NCBI GenBank assembly: GCA_014218235.1
Contig: CM024753.1
Span: 189,510,348 to 189,574,347, forward strand
Length of the DNA: 64,000 nt
DNA from: Colocasia esculenta
Lineage: Eukaryota > Streptophyta > Magnoliopsida > Alismatales > Araceae
Direction: 5' to 3'
The translations under genes and the position numbers were made by a program. The first letter of the stretch is position 1. Each line of letters opens with the position of its first letter. Shown here piece after piece: positions 1-11,957 of the stretch. The notes below the pieces were generated by a model. It made no database searches and had not been told where the DNA came from. It saw nothing but the letters and a program-made list of their open reading frames with translations.

Positions 1-131
1 CCCTTCATGGCGTAACCAGGGTTGCAAGTTTGTTTTCATGAAAGAATGACGAAGTAAACGGTGCATCCTTAGATGTCAGGTTCAGTGGAATGCATGCATG
101 ATGCATCGCTAGAACTTCTAAGAGATGCACA
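1..131 (-). other. 3' flank / 3' UTR of the FBPase gene
   Basis: This is the sequence just downstream of the FBPase stop codon on the minus strand. No other ORF is supported and no AATAAA hexamer is seen, so the polyadenylation site is not placed and may lie outside the window. Confidence 0.5.
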
Positions 132-2984
132 TCACGCCAAAAACTTCTCCAATTTCTCCACCTCTTCTGTGCTTCCTATGAACAGGGGAACCCGTTGATG
201 TATCTGCAATGCAATTAACAGAAGAAAGATGTAAGCAAACATAAACATCAATGGCTGCTGAAAGTTAAATGCATTCTCATCAAAATGTCATTGTGGGGGG
301 CGGCTGTGAAGTGTGTTTACCTCAGTGGGCTTGATGTCAAGAATTCTCTGGTGGCCGTCAGACCCCTTCCCGCCGGCCTGCTCCACGATAAAGCTCATGG
401 GGGCACACTCGTACAGCAGCCTCAGCTTGCCATTCTTGCTCTTCTTGTCTCTCGGGTAGCCATAGATGCCACCGTAGAGGAGTGTTCGGTGGAAGTCCCC
501 GACGAGGCTGCCGATGTACCGAGCGGAGTAGGGCTTGCCGGAGGTCCCGGGGTCCTTGAGCGAGTCCATGTAGGCCTTCAGCTTGTCGTCCCACATCTGG
601 TAGTTGCCCTCGTTGAAGGCGTAGATCTTCCCGGCCCTGGGGATCTTCAGTTCCTCCTGGGTGAGCACGAACTCGCCGTACATGGGGTCGAGGGTGAAGA
701 CGTAGACGCCCGTCCCCACCGTCAGCACGAAGATGACCGAGCTCGAGTACATGCAGTAGCCCGCCGCCAGCAGGTTGCTCCCCGGCTGGCACACGCTCAC
801 CACACACTTCTGCTGCACGCTGTCGAGCTGCATGCATATCGTCGAACAGGTGAGGGGTTATTTGATTTAGCTTTGAGGGGTTCGAGCTGAGCTGGGATGG
901 GGGCAGTTCATTTGGATCTCTTCCTCTTCTCCTTGTGGCCTTACATTGGAGTCGTCGGAGAGGTCAACGAGGCACTCGTCGTCCGGGGCGTAGATGCCGA
1001 AGATGGAGCCGGTGGAGACGGCGGCGTCGATGTTAGAGGAGCCGTCGAGGGGGTCAAAGACGACGATGTAGTTGCCGGAGTAGCTCTCCTCCACGGCCAC
1101 CGGGACATCCTCTTCCTCCGACGCGATGATCCCCGTCCGGCCGCTGGACTTGAGGCAGTTAGTAAACACCTGATGGGGGACAATCCAGTCAACAGGTCAA
1201 AACGTCGACCAAGGCAGCTTCTCTGTCGAGCGATGTTTGCCAAGCATATGAACCAGAGCACACTCTACTAGCAACTGGAGTACTTATAGTAATGGACAAA
1301 AGATATAGGAAATCAAATCATGCCAACACGAGATTATTTTTATGTGGTTTGGAGAGAGAACATGTCTTCCTACATCCACAGTGGCATTGAGTTTTTTTTT
1401 CTTTTTCTTACAAATAATTACAAGAGAGGATGTCAATAAATATAAGGAGTCTAAACAACTCAATATGGGTATTATTTATTAGAATAATACCACTAAAATT
1501 TACAAGGGGACTAGACTCCAAACTCCTCCGACACATCCCTCGTAACTCATCTTTCTCGCTGTCACTCCTTTTCCCCAAATATCATCGGTTTTGAAAGCGT
1601 ATGCTGAGTTAGAATCAGAAAATTTAATTTGAATTACTCCAGAATAAGAGAATATAATACTTGATTATTCTCATAATTATAAATCATATTTTTTTTTTCA
1701 AACTTTAATTCTGATAGGTATGTATCGTAAATTTGTTACGAGATGAATGGTGTGAGCATCTAAAAAAGAATGTGATTAATTCCCTCAACCCAACTAAAGT
1801 TATAGTGACTTTAGTTCCACATTGAATTTCACAAAGAATTAGATTGATTTAAAAGAAAATGAATCCCCTACTTTAATACCTAAATTTTGGGAAAACGATA
1901 AATAGTTCTTAACAAATAGTATCTGAGTCTAATTTTTGTCGATGTATTAATACATCTTTTACCTGCTATTGCGTATGAATGGGCATAAACTTGATCGGCA
2001 TCTAGCCACGATGAAGGCGTCGGCCTTGTAAAGAGGGGGGGGGGTATTATTATGGGGTGGATGGTGTGAATATCCAAGAAAAAATGTGAGACTTTCGACC
2101 CAACTAAAGTTGTTAGTGACTTTAGTCACTCATTAGATTTTACAAAGAATTGGACTGATTAAAAAAAAAAAAGAATTCTCTACTTCCATGCCTAAATTCT
2201 GGGAAATGATAAATGGTTCCTAACAAAATTTAAATAGGAAAAAGTATCATACGAACCGATACAATATTCTATTTACATTACATTGTTTCCAGCTGGGAAC
2301 AAACAAGTACTGGCAATATATAAAGTGAAACAATCACACACATCCACAGCATGTTGCATGGAACCAATCAAGTCCTTAACCGGGGAAGTTTTCATCGCCT
2401 GTGATCTAGAGTCTGTTAAAACGTAATTTATAAGATTGAAGAAGTAGATTAAAATCTATGATCAATTCATTGGTCGATTTCGGCCTACACAGATTATATA
2501 GGAAGAGCACTAATGGTGGTTGTGGGATTGACGGGGAATCAAGGAAGGCGCTGACCTCGTTGGAGATGACGTCTAGTTTCTTCTGGTCCTCCCCCTGGAC
2601 GTTAACGGCGCCTTGGACGCCAGTGAGGTTGGAGATGCCGGCGCGCTGCACCAGCGACGCGATCTGCTTGCAAGCCATGGAGATGCTGGACAGCACGATG
2701 GTGAGCTCGGCGTCGATGGTGCCGGACTGCTCTTGCTTCAGCAGCCACCCCGTCAGCGTTTGGATCTCGTAGCTGTTCTTCTTCTTCGTCTCCGTCGCGG
2801 GTGCCGTCGTCTCGACGGCTGAGCACTGTACGGCGGCGCCTCTGCCCACGGAGGTCGAGTGGCTCTGGCATAAGAGCCCCCGTCGCCGGATACGGAGGAG
2901 AGATGGCGACAGGAGCACCGCCGAGCGGGAGGTGCAGCCGCTGACGAGGAGCTGAGAGGAGGAAGTGGCAGCGGCGGCGGCCAT
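132..2984 (-). CDS. FBP (cpFBPase): Chloroplast fructose-1,6-bisphosphatase, redox-regulated isoform (4 exons)
   Basis: It hydrolyses fructose-1,6-bisphosphate to fructose-6-phosphate in the Calvin cycle, in the chloroplast stroma. Exons (minus strand): 2984-2556, 1169-945, 827-321 and 203-132, all joined in phase 0 with GT...AG introns; TGA at 134-132. The product is 410 residues, close to other plant plastid FBPases. Residues 1 to about 54 are Ser/Ala/Arg-rich, as in a transit peptide. Residues 161-163 (EEE) and about 181-189 (FDPLDGSSN) are the metal and phosphate site. Cys209, Cys226 and Cys231 match the three thioredoxin-f redox cysteines, which separates this from the cytosolic enzyme. 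The Cys209-Cys226 loop is a residue or more shorter than I recall for model plants. The start was chosen at MAAAAATSSSQ; an in-frame ATG lies 13 codons upstream (3023). No stop or frameshift is seen, so it is probably functional. Confidence 0.95.
1742..2227. repeat. Tandem duplication in FBPase intron 1
   Basis: Two diverged copies of about 170 bp (roughly 1742-1917 and 2056-2227) lie in the same orientation about 314 bp apart. Both hold the same succession: ATGGTGTGA, CAACCCAACTAAAGTT, GTGACTTTAGT, ACAAAGAATT and GATAAAT(A/G)GTTC. The 1386-bp first intron (2555-1170) otherwise shows only AT-rich DNA. It could be a local duplication or two copies of an unrecognised small element. Confidence 0.6.
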
Positions 2985-3481
2985 GACTGGCCGTGGCACG
3001 GCACAGTGTTGGTGGGTGTTCACTTCCTCGGCTTCTGCAATGTTCTTGTGTTCTTGATAAAACTTTTGTGGGGGAGAGAGCGTTGTAGAGTGGAAGATGG
3101 AGAGGGGAACGTGAGGCTGGTGTGGGCTTTAGACCCCACGCTTATCCGGGTGTGTTGGACTGGCTTGTGGTTAACTTTTTGGCAGGGGATATGCTAGGTT
3201 TTGGAGAAAAATAAAGGACTTTTGAAGTTAAGAGCTTCAACATTGTTCTAGATTAATTTTAAATATATTGACATTTTATTTTACGATTTTATCGAGTTTG
3301 ATCCATATTAATTAGATTATTTGTAAAAATGTGCATGCATATGTACAAAAATAAAAATATTGCGGCTGTTGTTTAACAATAAGGGTACAAGTAAAGCGTC
3401 AACTTGTTATGGGCTTTCTTGAAGAATACGCCTAACCGTCAATTTTGGCCCATTTTTGATTTTCCATTATTTAGCTCGTTG
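2985..3481 (-). promoter_or_regulatory. Truncated FBPase 5' UTR and proximal promoter
   Basis: Only about 497 bp separate the FBPase start codon from the TSD of the MULE. On the minus strand there is a GATAAG I-box (3146-3141), a motif common in light-regulated photosynthesis genes, followed by a C/T-rich leader. No confident TATA box is seen. The assignment rests on position; the I-box match alone is weak. Confidence 0.45.
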
Positions 3482-3490
3482 ATCTTCTAT
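3482..3490. repeat. Left 9-bp target-site duplication of the MULE
   Basis: ATCTTCTAT lies directly before the left terminus and is identical to 15880-15888. Confidence 0.8.
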
Positions 3491-4403
3491 CAGAAAATTA
3501 ATTAAAAGTCCTTCTAAGAAGGTTGACTTAATTTATACTCTCTGTCAAAAGATCAGAAGTCATATAATCTTTTTTTTGTGTTGTTTAATTTCTAGTCTCT
3601 ATTTTTAGTTTCTCAGCATTTATGAGTTTTGAAAGACAAATCGTCTTTTTAACATCAACTTTTTTCTATTTTGCCATTCCTTCTTCTGATCTTTCCTTAT
3701 GTAGACTTACATTCATTATAGTTAGTGTATATATCGCTTATAGTAAACTTTGATATAAGCCTTTAATATCACTTATAGTAAGCTTTTAATATCACTTACA
3801 GTAAACCTACATATCGCTTATAGGAAACCTTCGCTTATAGGAAGCTTTCATATCACTTACAGTAAGCACTTACAGTAAGCCTATATATCGCTTACATGAA
3901 GCCTTCATATCACTTACAGTAAATCTTGGTATCAGTTACAGCCTATAGCTATAAACTTTTAGAAAACAATTTTTTTTTATTTGTTTGTGAGTGCCAAGAT
4001 TAGAACCCAAGTCTCCACAAACTCAACATGAGATACCCTTACCACTAAGCTACAACCACAATTGTATTACAATATAACATATAATATATATCATTAAGTA
4101 TTGATATCACTTACAGTAAATATACATATCATTTATAATAAGTCTTGACATTACTTATAATATATGTTAAACTTAATTACAGTAAACGTTATTCCCTATT
4201 ACAATACATGTTTATTCTCTATTATAGTATATGTTAAGCCTTATTACAGTAAATATTATTCCCTATTATAGTATACATTAAGTTCTGTTACAGTAAACAT
4301 TATCATCTATTATAGTAAACATAATTCTCTATTACCATATATGTTTATTTTTTATTACAACCTATGTTAAGTCTTGTTACAGTAAATATCATTCTCTATT
4401 ACA
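3491..4403. repeat. Left arm of the MULE palindrome
   Basis: This is the reverse complement, with divergence, of the outer part of 14529-15879. It includes several copies of a short unit around ATATCACTTACAGTAAGC (about 3720-3930), then AT-rich units containing TTACAGTAAA and CTATTA(T/C)A (about 4140-4403). Each ACTTACAGTAAG core is itself close to palindromic. Confidence 0.75.
3997..4052 (-). other. tRNA-like A/B-box pair in the left MULE arm
   Basis: On the minus strand, TAGCTTAGTGG (4052-4042) fits the A-box of RNA polymerase III internal promoters. GGTTCTAATCT (4007-3997) resembles a B-box with one or two mismatches. The spacing is tRNA-like. I cannot fold a full cloverleaf, so this is a relic or a coincidence, not a tRNA gene. 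Confidence 0.4.
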
Positions 4404-4408
4404 ATATA

Positions 4409-6932
4409 TGTAACGGCCCCGATGCACGGACCCCCGGCTCTCACCAAGGATCTGACCATCGGCACTGCCGCCCACGGGCCCGAAAACCCGGAAGGGCTAA
4501 TGGACCGGTCTAACAAGATATGTAACGGAGGTAAGTGACAACTAAACACACTAAAAAGTACTAATAAGTGAAGGAAAGAGTCCAACACAGTGTACAAGTC
4601 TAGTACAGTCCCAAAGTAAACAAAGTACAAGTGCAAAAGTAAAGGGGATAACAGGTCCCTTAGGGGCATACCTCGAGGGTGAAGTACACAAGTCTGGGGA
4701 ACACTGCTCATGGAAGATACCATCTACTACGACCCCGTCTCCTCAGCCCGCCATAGAGGGTGTTACTGTGAAGTCTCACTTGTAAACGAGGGAATGAGCT
4801 TCACGAAGAAGCCTAGTAGGGACTACTAATCTCCCACTGGTTCTAACAACAAAATAGATCTATATGTGCAATAATTAAGTAAAGCAAGTAAATCTATCCT
4901 ACTAACAGAGTAAAGTGCGGAAGCGTAAAGAAACTACACGGTCGACAATCTAAGCTAAAAGTTGGGACCGGAAAATAGTGTAAACCACGGCACTGTGAAG
5001 AACCCAAGGCTATAACACAGACAGTAAACAACTGCTTGGACAAAGCCACTAGCTACAGAATGACTACACTAGTCAACTGGTCAGGTGCGCCACGTACCTT
5101 ACCCTCCATCGACAGTTCATGTCTAGCACCTCCCATCGGAGTGAGATGCGGAACTAAAGTAACCACAACTTCCGTAGTCTGTCCGAACTACGGTCCCATG
5201 CCTGACCCCTTTGAATGGTTCCGGAATCACATAGAGTGAGGCAGTGAGAGAGGACTAGCTGATCTGCACCGGAAGAGCACCAAACCACCTCGGCATCCCA
5301 GACTCAGCTAAGAGAGCTCTACAAACGACTCCACGTCGTTGTCCCCACCGTTTTCCCCTATGCTACCAGAGTCCGTGACTCGAGCTTGCCTGCTGCCTGG
5401 AGAACTCCCTTAACCGGGGACCAGGGGTCCAGGTAACAGTAACAACCTATCTCGCGGACAAGCCCTCAAGTGCCTAGCACCGGGCGAAAGACTAGAGTAG
5501 CACTGTACTTGGAACAACACAGGTGCCAAGAAAACAAAGTCGCAGTGGAAGGAAACTCTGAACAGGTCTCCAACTCCCTTCTCTGTCTGAGAAGGCGATG
5601 CATAGGCTGTCGCCACCTGATGGCGACACCATGTCTGTCGCGACCTTGGTTAGAAGGCGACAGGCAAACTGTTGTGATAAGGTCATGACAAGGGCCTTAT
5701 CGCGACCACAGACAAAGGCCCAGGTGACCACCAGAGACCTCCCACAACACACAGTGGAAAACAGTGAGAAGGTGACAACCACCCTGTCGCGACAATAACG
5801 CGACAGGGTGGGCGTCGCTTTCCCACACCAGAAGGCGACGTATTGAGTTGTCGCTATCTGGGTCGCGACACCAAACCTGTCGCGACCACAGACTTACACA
5901 CCCGAGAGCATCACCTTCAAGCCATGTACCACAATTCCAAACAAACCAAGGGGAGGGGAGCATGGATAGAGATGTAAACAAGTAAATAGAGTGCAAACCA
6001 CCCTTATAAACCCCCATGCATGCAAGGAGGATGAAGCTACACTCAAAACACCTCACATGCAAGCATGAAACCCTCAATAACCATACCCTATTCTAAGCAA
6101 GAATCCAAGCATGAAAGCATTCCATGGAGTCACCATACACACATGCACACCCTAGCATGATGTCTAGGCTTGGAGAGGGGGATTGGAGTCCTACCATGAT
6201 AGAACTAGGGGAAGGTTAAGGCATCCCTACCTCAAAATGAAGAACCACCCCAATGGGGTCTTCTCGTAGGCATGCACCCCTCCTCCTCGCTCCAAGCTCC
6301 ACGGGGACGCCGTCCACGAGCAAGCCACGACCTCCTACAAGCCGAAGAAGAGGATCACACGGGGAAGAACACCACACCACGTCGGAGAAGCACCAAGCCG
6401 GAAAGGGGGAGGATCTCAACACCACCACAAGGACAAAGCACCCCACACCTCACCCCAAACCCTCACACTCTCCCCACGGAGGAAGAAACACAGAGAGGGG
6501 TCGGAGAGGAGAAACACAGGTGAAATGGGGAAGAAGAAGGGGTGTTTTGCGGCCTGTGCCCATTTAAGCCTCGGAGTTGAGAATGCAACAGCTTACTGAA
6601 CGCGATGGCCAACCTGTTGCTATCTCAAGTCCTGGTCAAACCTGACCAACAGAAACGCCACGTGTCAACCTCACAGACTTGACACCCAGAACACGACATC
6701 TGACTTGTCACCTTCCTGTTGTTGGGGGTTGACACTTGTCCCAACTGTCCCGACAGCAAAATGACAAACTGCATGCTGCGGTCAGAGGGATGAATGCGAC
6801 AACATGCCTGTCGCGTTCACAATTAGAATGCGATAGTCACCTTGTTGCCTTCAGAAGGTGACGACCCGATACGTCACGACCTTCAACAGAAGGTGGCTGA
6901 CCACAAGAGGCCCACAAGGGAGGGATGTTACA
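4409..6932 (-). repeat. 3' LTR of element A
   Basis: 2524 bp, homologous along its length to 11958-14523. It contains dense GCGAC/GTCGC motifs at about 5590-5905 and 6600-6900. ORFs inside it are not conserved between element copies and are taken as noise. Confidence 0.9.
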
Positions 6933-7011
6933 ATCTAACCAATAAAAAAATAATGTTATCCTCAAAATTAAGGGCAAAACCCGGGGAAAAGAAGGCAAGC
7001 ACACATAACAG

Positions 7012-10000
7012 TCACTCAAACCAGTAAGGAAAATGCTCCCGCATCTCGTCCTCACGCTCCCGCGTGGCCTCGCCACCGACGCGATTCTCCCAAACTACCT
7101 TGACAAGTGGGATCTGCCTTCTGCACAGCTACTATACTTTGCGGTCCACAACACTGACCGGGTACTCTGGCACTGACAAATCTGGAGCGACCTCTAGCTG
7201 TGAGTAGTCCAACACGTGCGACGGATCTGGCATGTACCTCCTCAGTTGCGAGACGTGGAAGACGTCGTGAACACCTGCCAACTCAGACGGAAGAGCCAAC
7301 CTATAAGCGACCTTGCCAACCCGCTCCAGGATGGGAAAGGGGCCAACAAACCTCGGGCTGAGCTTGCCTCTCTTCCCAAACCTGAGAATGCCTTTGGTGG
7401 GCGAGATCCAAAGAAACACGCTGTCGCCTGCCTCGAACTGAAGTGGCCTCCTGCGAACGTCCGCGTAGCTCTTCTGTCTGCTCTGTGCTGTCTGCAGTCT
7501 CTGTCTGATTAGCCTCACTGTGTCTACACACTGCTGCACCATCTCTGGACCCGGTAGCTACCTCTCGCCAACCTCGTGCTAGTGCAACGGTGTCCTGCAT
7601 GATCGGCCACACAGAGCCTCGTAGGGCGTCATCCCAATCCTAGAATGAAAGTTGTTATTATAAACAAACTCCACCATGGGAAGGTGTGACTCTCAAGTGG
7701 CACCCCAGTCTAGGAAACACGCTCTCAACATGTCCTTGAGGGTCTGTATGGTCCTCTCCGACTGCCCATCTGTTTGTGGGTGATAGGCTGAACTCGGCCT
7801 CAACTTGGTTCCAAGTGCCCTCTGAAAACTGCGCCAGAAATGAGAGGTGAACCTCGGATCTCTATCTGAGACGATAGAGATCGGAGTCCCGTACAAAGGC
7901 ACCACTCTATCCACAAACAGCCTAGCAAGTCTGTCCACTGACCACGCTGCTCTGACTGGTAAGAAACGAGCTGTCTTCTTCAGTCGATCGATGATCACCC
8001 GAACACTATCGTGCCCCTGTGAAGTACGAGATAAACTAGAAAAAAAGTCCATGGTGATGTGCTCCCACTTCCACATGGGAATGGGAAGCGACTGTAGCTC
8101 ACCACCAGGATGCTGGTGCTCTGCCTTCACCTGCTGACAGGTAAGGCAGCGAGAAACAAACTCAGCAATATCTCTCTTCATCCCAGGCCACCAAAAGAGT
8201 TCCCTCAAGTTGTGGTACATCTTGGTGGAACCAGGATAAACAGAGTACCTTGATCTGTGCGCCTCAGCCAACAACTCCTGCCTGACGTCCGCTGGAATGT
8301 AGAGTCTGCCTCTGAACCTGACCTCGCTGTCCTCGTCCAGCTCGACCTCTGGCATCTGCAACACGTCTGCCAAATCTGCATCTGCACTCTGCGCCCTCTA
8401 CCACCTGTTGATAGATCACAGGACAAACTGTCTTGCTAGTCAACACTGCTCTCTCCCTGAGTCTCGATGGAGAAAAGACTCCACAAGTGGTGTCCTCCAG
8501 AAGCCTCCAGTGTCTAACCGACAAAGAACTCAAGTGGGCTCTCCTGCTCAAAGCATCTGCTACAACATTAGCCTTTCCCGGGTGATAGGAAAGGGTAAAG
8601 TCATAGTCCTTCAGGTACTCGACCCACATGTGCTGCTTGAGGTTCAGATCTCTCTGCGTGAAGACATACTGTAAGCTCCGGTGTTCCATGAACACCTCGT
8701 CGTAAAAGTAATGTCTCCATAACCTAAAGGCGAACACGACCGCTACAAGCTCCAAGTCGTGTGTCGGGTAGTGCTGCTCATGCTTCTTCAGCTGACGAGA
8801 AGCATAAGCAACTACCCGCCCGTGCTGCATCAACATGGCACCAAGACCAGTCTCCAAAGCGTTAGTGTAGACAACAAAGCCGCCGCTGCCAGAAGGTACA
8901 ACAAGGATCGGAGCTGAAGTTAGCCGACTCTTTAGCTCCTGAAAACTCTACTCGCACTCTGCTGTCCACATGAACCTGGTCTCTTGCCTAGTCAACCTGG
9001 TCAACGGCTCAACAACCCTGGCAAAGTCCTGCACGAACCTCCTATAGTAGCCTGCCAGCCCCAGAAAACTATGAACCTCTGCAACTGTAGTGGGCTGGCC
9101 CCATGAAGCCACGACCTCAACCTTGGCGGGATCCACCGCCACACCTGCACCAGAAACCACGTGACTGAGAAAGTGCACCTCCTTTAGCCAAAATTCACAC
9201 TTTTTGAATTTTGCACGAAGTTGGTGACTCCTCAGTGCCTGCAACACTAGCCTCAAGTGAACCTCGTGCTCCTCTGCCATCGCTAAGTACACGAGGATGT
9301 TGTCGACAAACACCACCACGAACTGGTCCAGGTACTCTCGAAACACGCTATGCATCAACTCCATGAAGACTGCCGGTGCATTCGTGAGCCCAAAAGACAT
9401 CACGACAAACTCGAAGTGGCCATAGCAGATACAGAAGGCTGATCTGGCAATATCTGAGTCGCGGATCCTCAATTGGTAGTAGGCTGACCTCAAGTCGATC
9501 TTCGAGAACACTAAATCTGACTGCAACTGGTCAAACAAATCATTGATCCTGGGCAACGAATACTTGTTCTTCACTGTAACTTGATTCAGCTTTCGATAAT
9601 CGATGCACATCCTAAGGCTACCATCCTTCTTCCTCACAAACAAAACATGCGCTCCCCACAGCGAACGACTTGAATGAATGAAGCCCAACTCAAGTAGCTC
9701 ATCAAGTTGACACTTCAACTCCCACAGCTCCGTCGACGCCATCTGGTACAGTGCCTTGAACATAGGTATCGTCCCCAGAAGCAACTCAATGGAGAAATCT
9801 ACCTCCCGCTCCGGTGGCAAACTAGGTAGATCCTCCGAAAACACGTCAACATACTCACAAACAACAGGCACATCTGAAACAGACAGCTCACTAGAATCCG
9901 AGAAACTCACATAAGCAAGGAAAGCTACATAACCATCGCGGATAAGGCGCCGAGCTCTACAGAAGGAAACAAAAGGTAGGCGGGTAGACCGGGTACCTCG

Positions 10001-11819
10001 AAAGCAAAGCACAGGTGCTCCAGGTATCTCGAACCACACGGTCTTCCGCTGACAGTCCACTAGCACAGAATGTGCCTCTAACCAATCCATGTCGAGGATG
10101 GCATCAAAGTCATGGAGCTGCAAGGCAAACAATCTAGCTGGTTGTTGGTGGCTCTGTACCTCAATGGTGACACCCTCTAGATAACCCAGAGTACGCACGT
10201 AGTCACCCGTCGGATGCTCAACAGCTAGGTCACAGGTCCGCTCTAGAGTAAACTCAGTCAAAGTAGCAAAGAACTCATCTGAAGCAAAACAGTGCGTGGC
10301 ACACGGATCAATCAAAACACAAGCAACTCTACCAAGGATAGGAACCATACCGACGACCAGATTAGAGGCCTCCGCCTCCTCTTTGGTGATGTTCATCACC
10401 CGACTGCGAACATGTCCTCGCTGAGGCTGCTGTTGGCACTGCTGTGGCTGTTGGAACTGTCCCTAGTGCTTCTGCTGACACTGTGCCTACTGGGGTGGAG
10501 GGTATTGCGCTTGCGGTGCCTACTGTGTGTACTGAGTCGGTGCCAACTGTTGCTGCCCCTGCCTCAACAGACAGTCACGCCTGAAGTGACCCTGCTATCC
10601 ACAGTGAAAGCAACCCATGCCCTGCTGGCTCTGCTTTGCTCCCTGCTGCACAGATTGCTCCACTGACTGCTCCTGCTAACGTCGCGACTGCTGTGACTAT
10701 TGGTAATGCCGCCTACCTCCTCGAAAGAACAACTTCTTCAACTTCGAGGTCAGGCCAACACCGCCTGTCCCTGAAGAAGAAGAAGAAGACACACTCCCTC
10801 GACTGCCTGAAGGGCGCTGGTATGGGGTAGACCTCACCGAGTCTCCTCCATGTTGCGGCTGGAACCGACACTCCCTCCCCAAGGCGGTAGCCCTTGCCAT
10901 TGCCAACCCCAAGGTGACGTAGAGGTGACCAGCCATGGCCCACCTCAACTCCGAACGTAGCCCACTAATGAACCACTCGGTGCAAGCCTGCTCACTAGTG
11001 GCCAAGTGGGGGATGTGTCGAAGAAGCTTCACAAACCTCTGGTGGTACTGCGCCACAGTCAAATCTCCCTGCGCCAGCTCGTGGAACTGGTCCCTCCTCT
11101 CACAGCAAGCGTAGTCGGGGAAGTACTCGCCGTGAAAGGTCTCTAAGAATTGCTCCCAGGAAATGTGGTCTAGCCTCCTGCCCTGAAAATTGGTCTGCCT
11201 CACTGTCCTCCACCACTAGTGGGCTGACCCCTTCAACTGATACACTGCCTGCAAGTCTGACCTGATCTTGAACTGCACAATCCATGGTCTCGAAGGTGCA
11301 CTCGAGCTCATGGACCCAACTCTCTGCCTTGTTCGGATCATAGTCACCATATAACATCGGAGGCCGAAGACGAAGAAACCTCTCCAGAAGCACCGTGCGG
11401 TCCTCAAGTGCTGCCGCTGCAACTGGAGTTTGCTGCCTTACCACTGGTGGTACCTCTGGCTGAACTGGTGCTACCTGCGGGGTCAGTGGTGGCTGCTCCT
11501 TTGCTGCCATCTCTACGAACTGCTGACCTCCTGTCGGCATCTTCTAGTACTACTGATACTGCTGGTACTGCCAAGGGGCCTGGAACATAGCTCTCCACCA
11601 TTGCTCCATGACGTCTAGCGGGGGCGGGGGTGGAAACCACTACTGCTGCTGTTGTGCTCCCTACTGCAACGGGATGCCCTGCAGCAATGGAACGCCAGGC
11701 TACTCAAACTGTTGAGGTTGAGCATCAACTGGCATGTGCTCGGCTACAACCGACTCGTCCGACTTGGTGTCCTGATGCTCCACCAGCTCACGAACGTGCC
11801 TGCATCTACATGGAGGCAT
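7012..11819 (-). pseudogene. Decayed gag-pol polyprotein of element A
   Basis: Reads right to left from an ATG at 11819 to a TGA at 7014-7012. Gag (about 11540-10700) is followed by a CCHC zinc knuckle (10612-10571) with a TAG inside it. The retropepsin motif near 10310 reads LIDPCATH instead of the usual DSGATH. Reverse transcriptase runs about 9790-8950 with FVDN at the catalytic box (near 9300) instead of FVDD. RNase H (about 8857-8500) is followed by integrase with an HHCC zinc finger and DDE core (about 8280-7690). A GPY/F module (GPFPILERVGKVAYRL) and a chromodomain-like end (IPLVKVVWENRV) close it. Several in-frame stops, many of them TAG in place of CAG, and the altered catalytic motifs make it inactive. 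Confidence 0.9.
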
Positions 11820-11944
11820 GTTCTCCGACACAAACTAACATTCAAGTTAACAGATAATAATCCGACGGCTAGCAGTGTTACTTGTACTTCCTAAGGGACT
11901 TTGCGTTATTATTCATTTCCATTACAAGTCTTGATAGACCCCTT

Positions 11945-11956
11945 GCTCTGATACCA
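11945..11956 (-). other. Primer binding site of element A (initiator Met-tRNA)
   Basis: The minus strand reads TGGTATCAGAGC one base inside the 5' LTR, the standard initiator-methionine tRNA primer site of plant LTR retrotransposons. Confidence 0.9.
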
Positions 11957-11957
11957 C

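Noticed and set aside
285..890. 201-codon plus-strand ORF over FBPase exon 3
   Set aside because: Antisense shadow of GC-rich coding sequence; the minus frame matches FBPase throughout.
132..2984. Cytosolic FBPase or sedoheptulose-bisphosphatase
   Set aside because: The transit peptide and the three redox cysteines in the inserted loop point to plastid FBPase, and the sequence follows FBPase closely.
6253..6567. ORFs repeated in the LTRs of A (also 13801-14190)
   Set aside because: They recur only because the LTR is repeated; lengths and stops differ between the copies.
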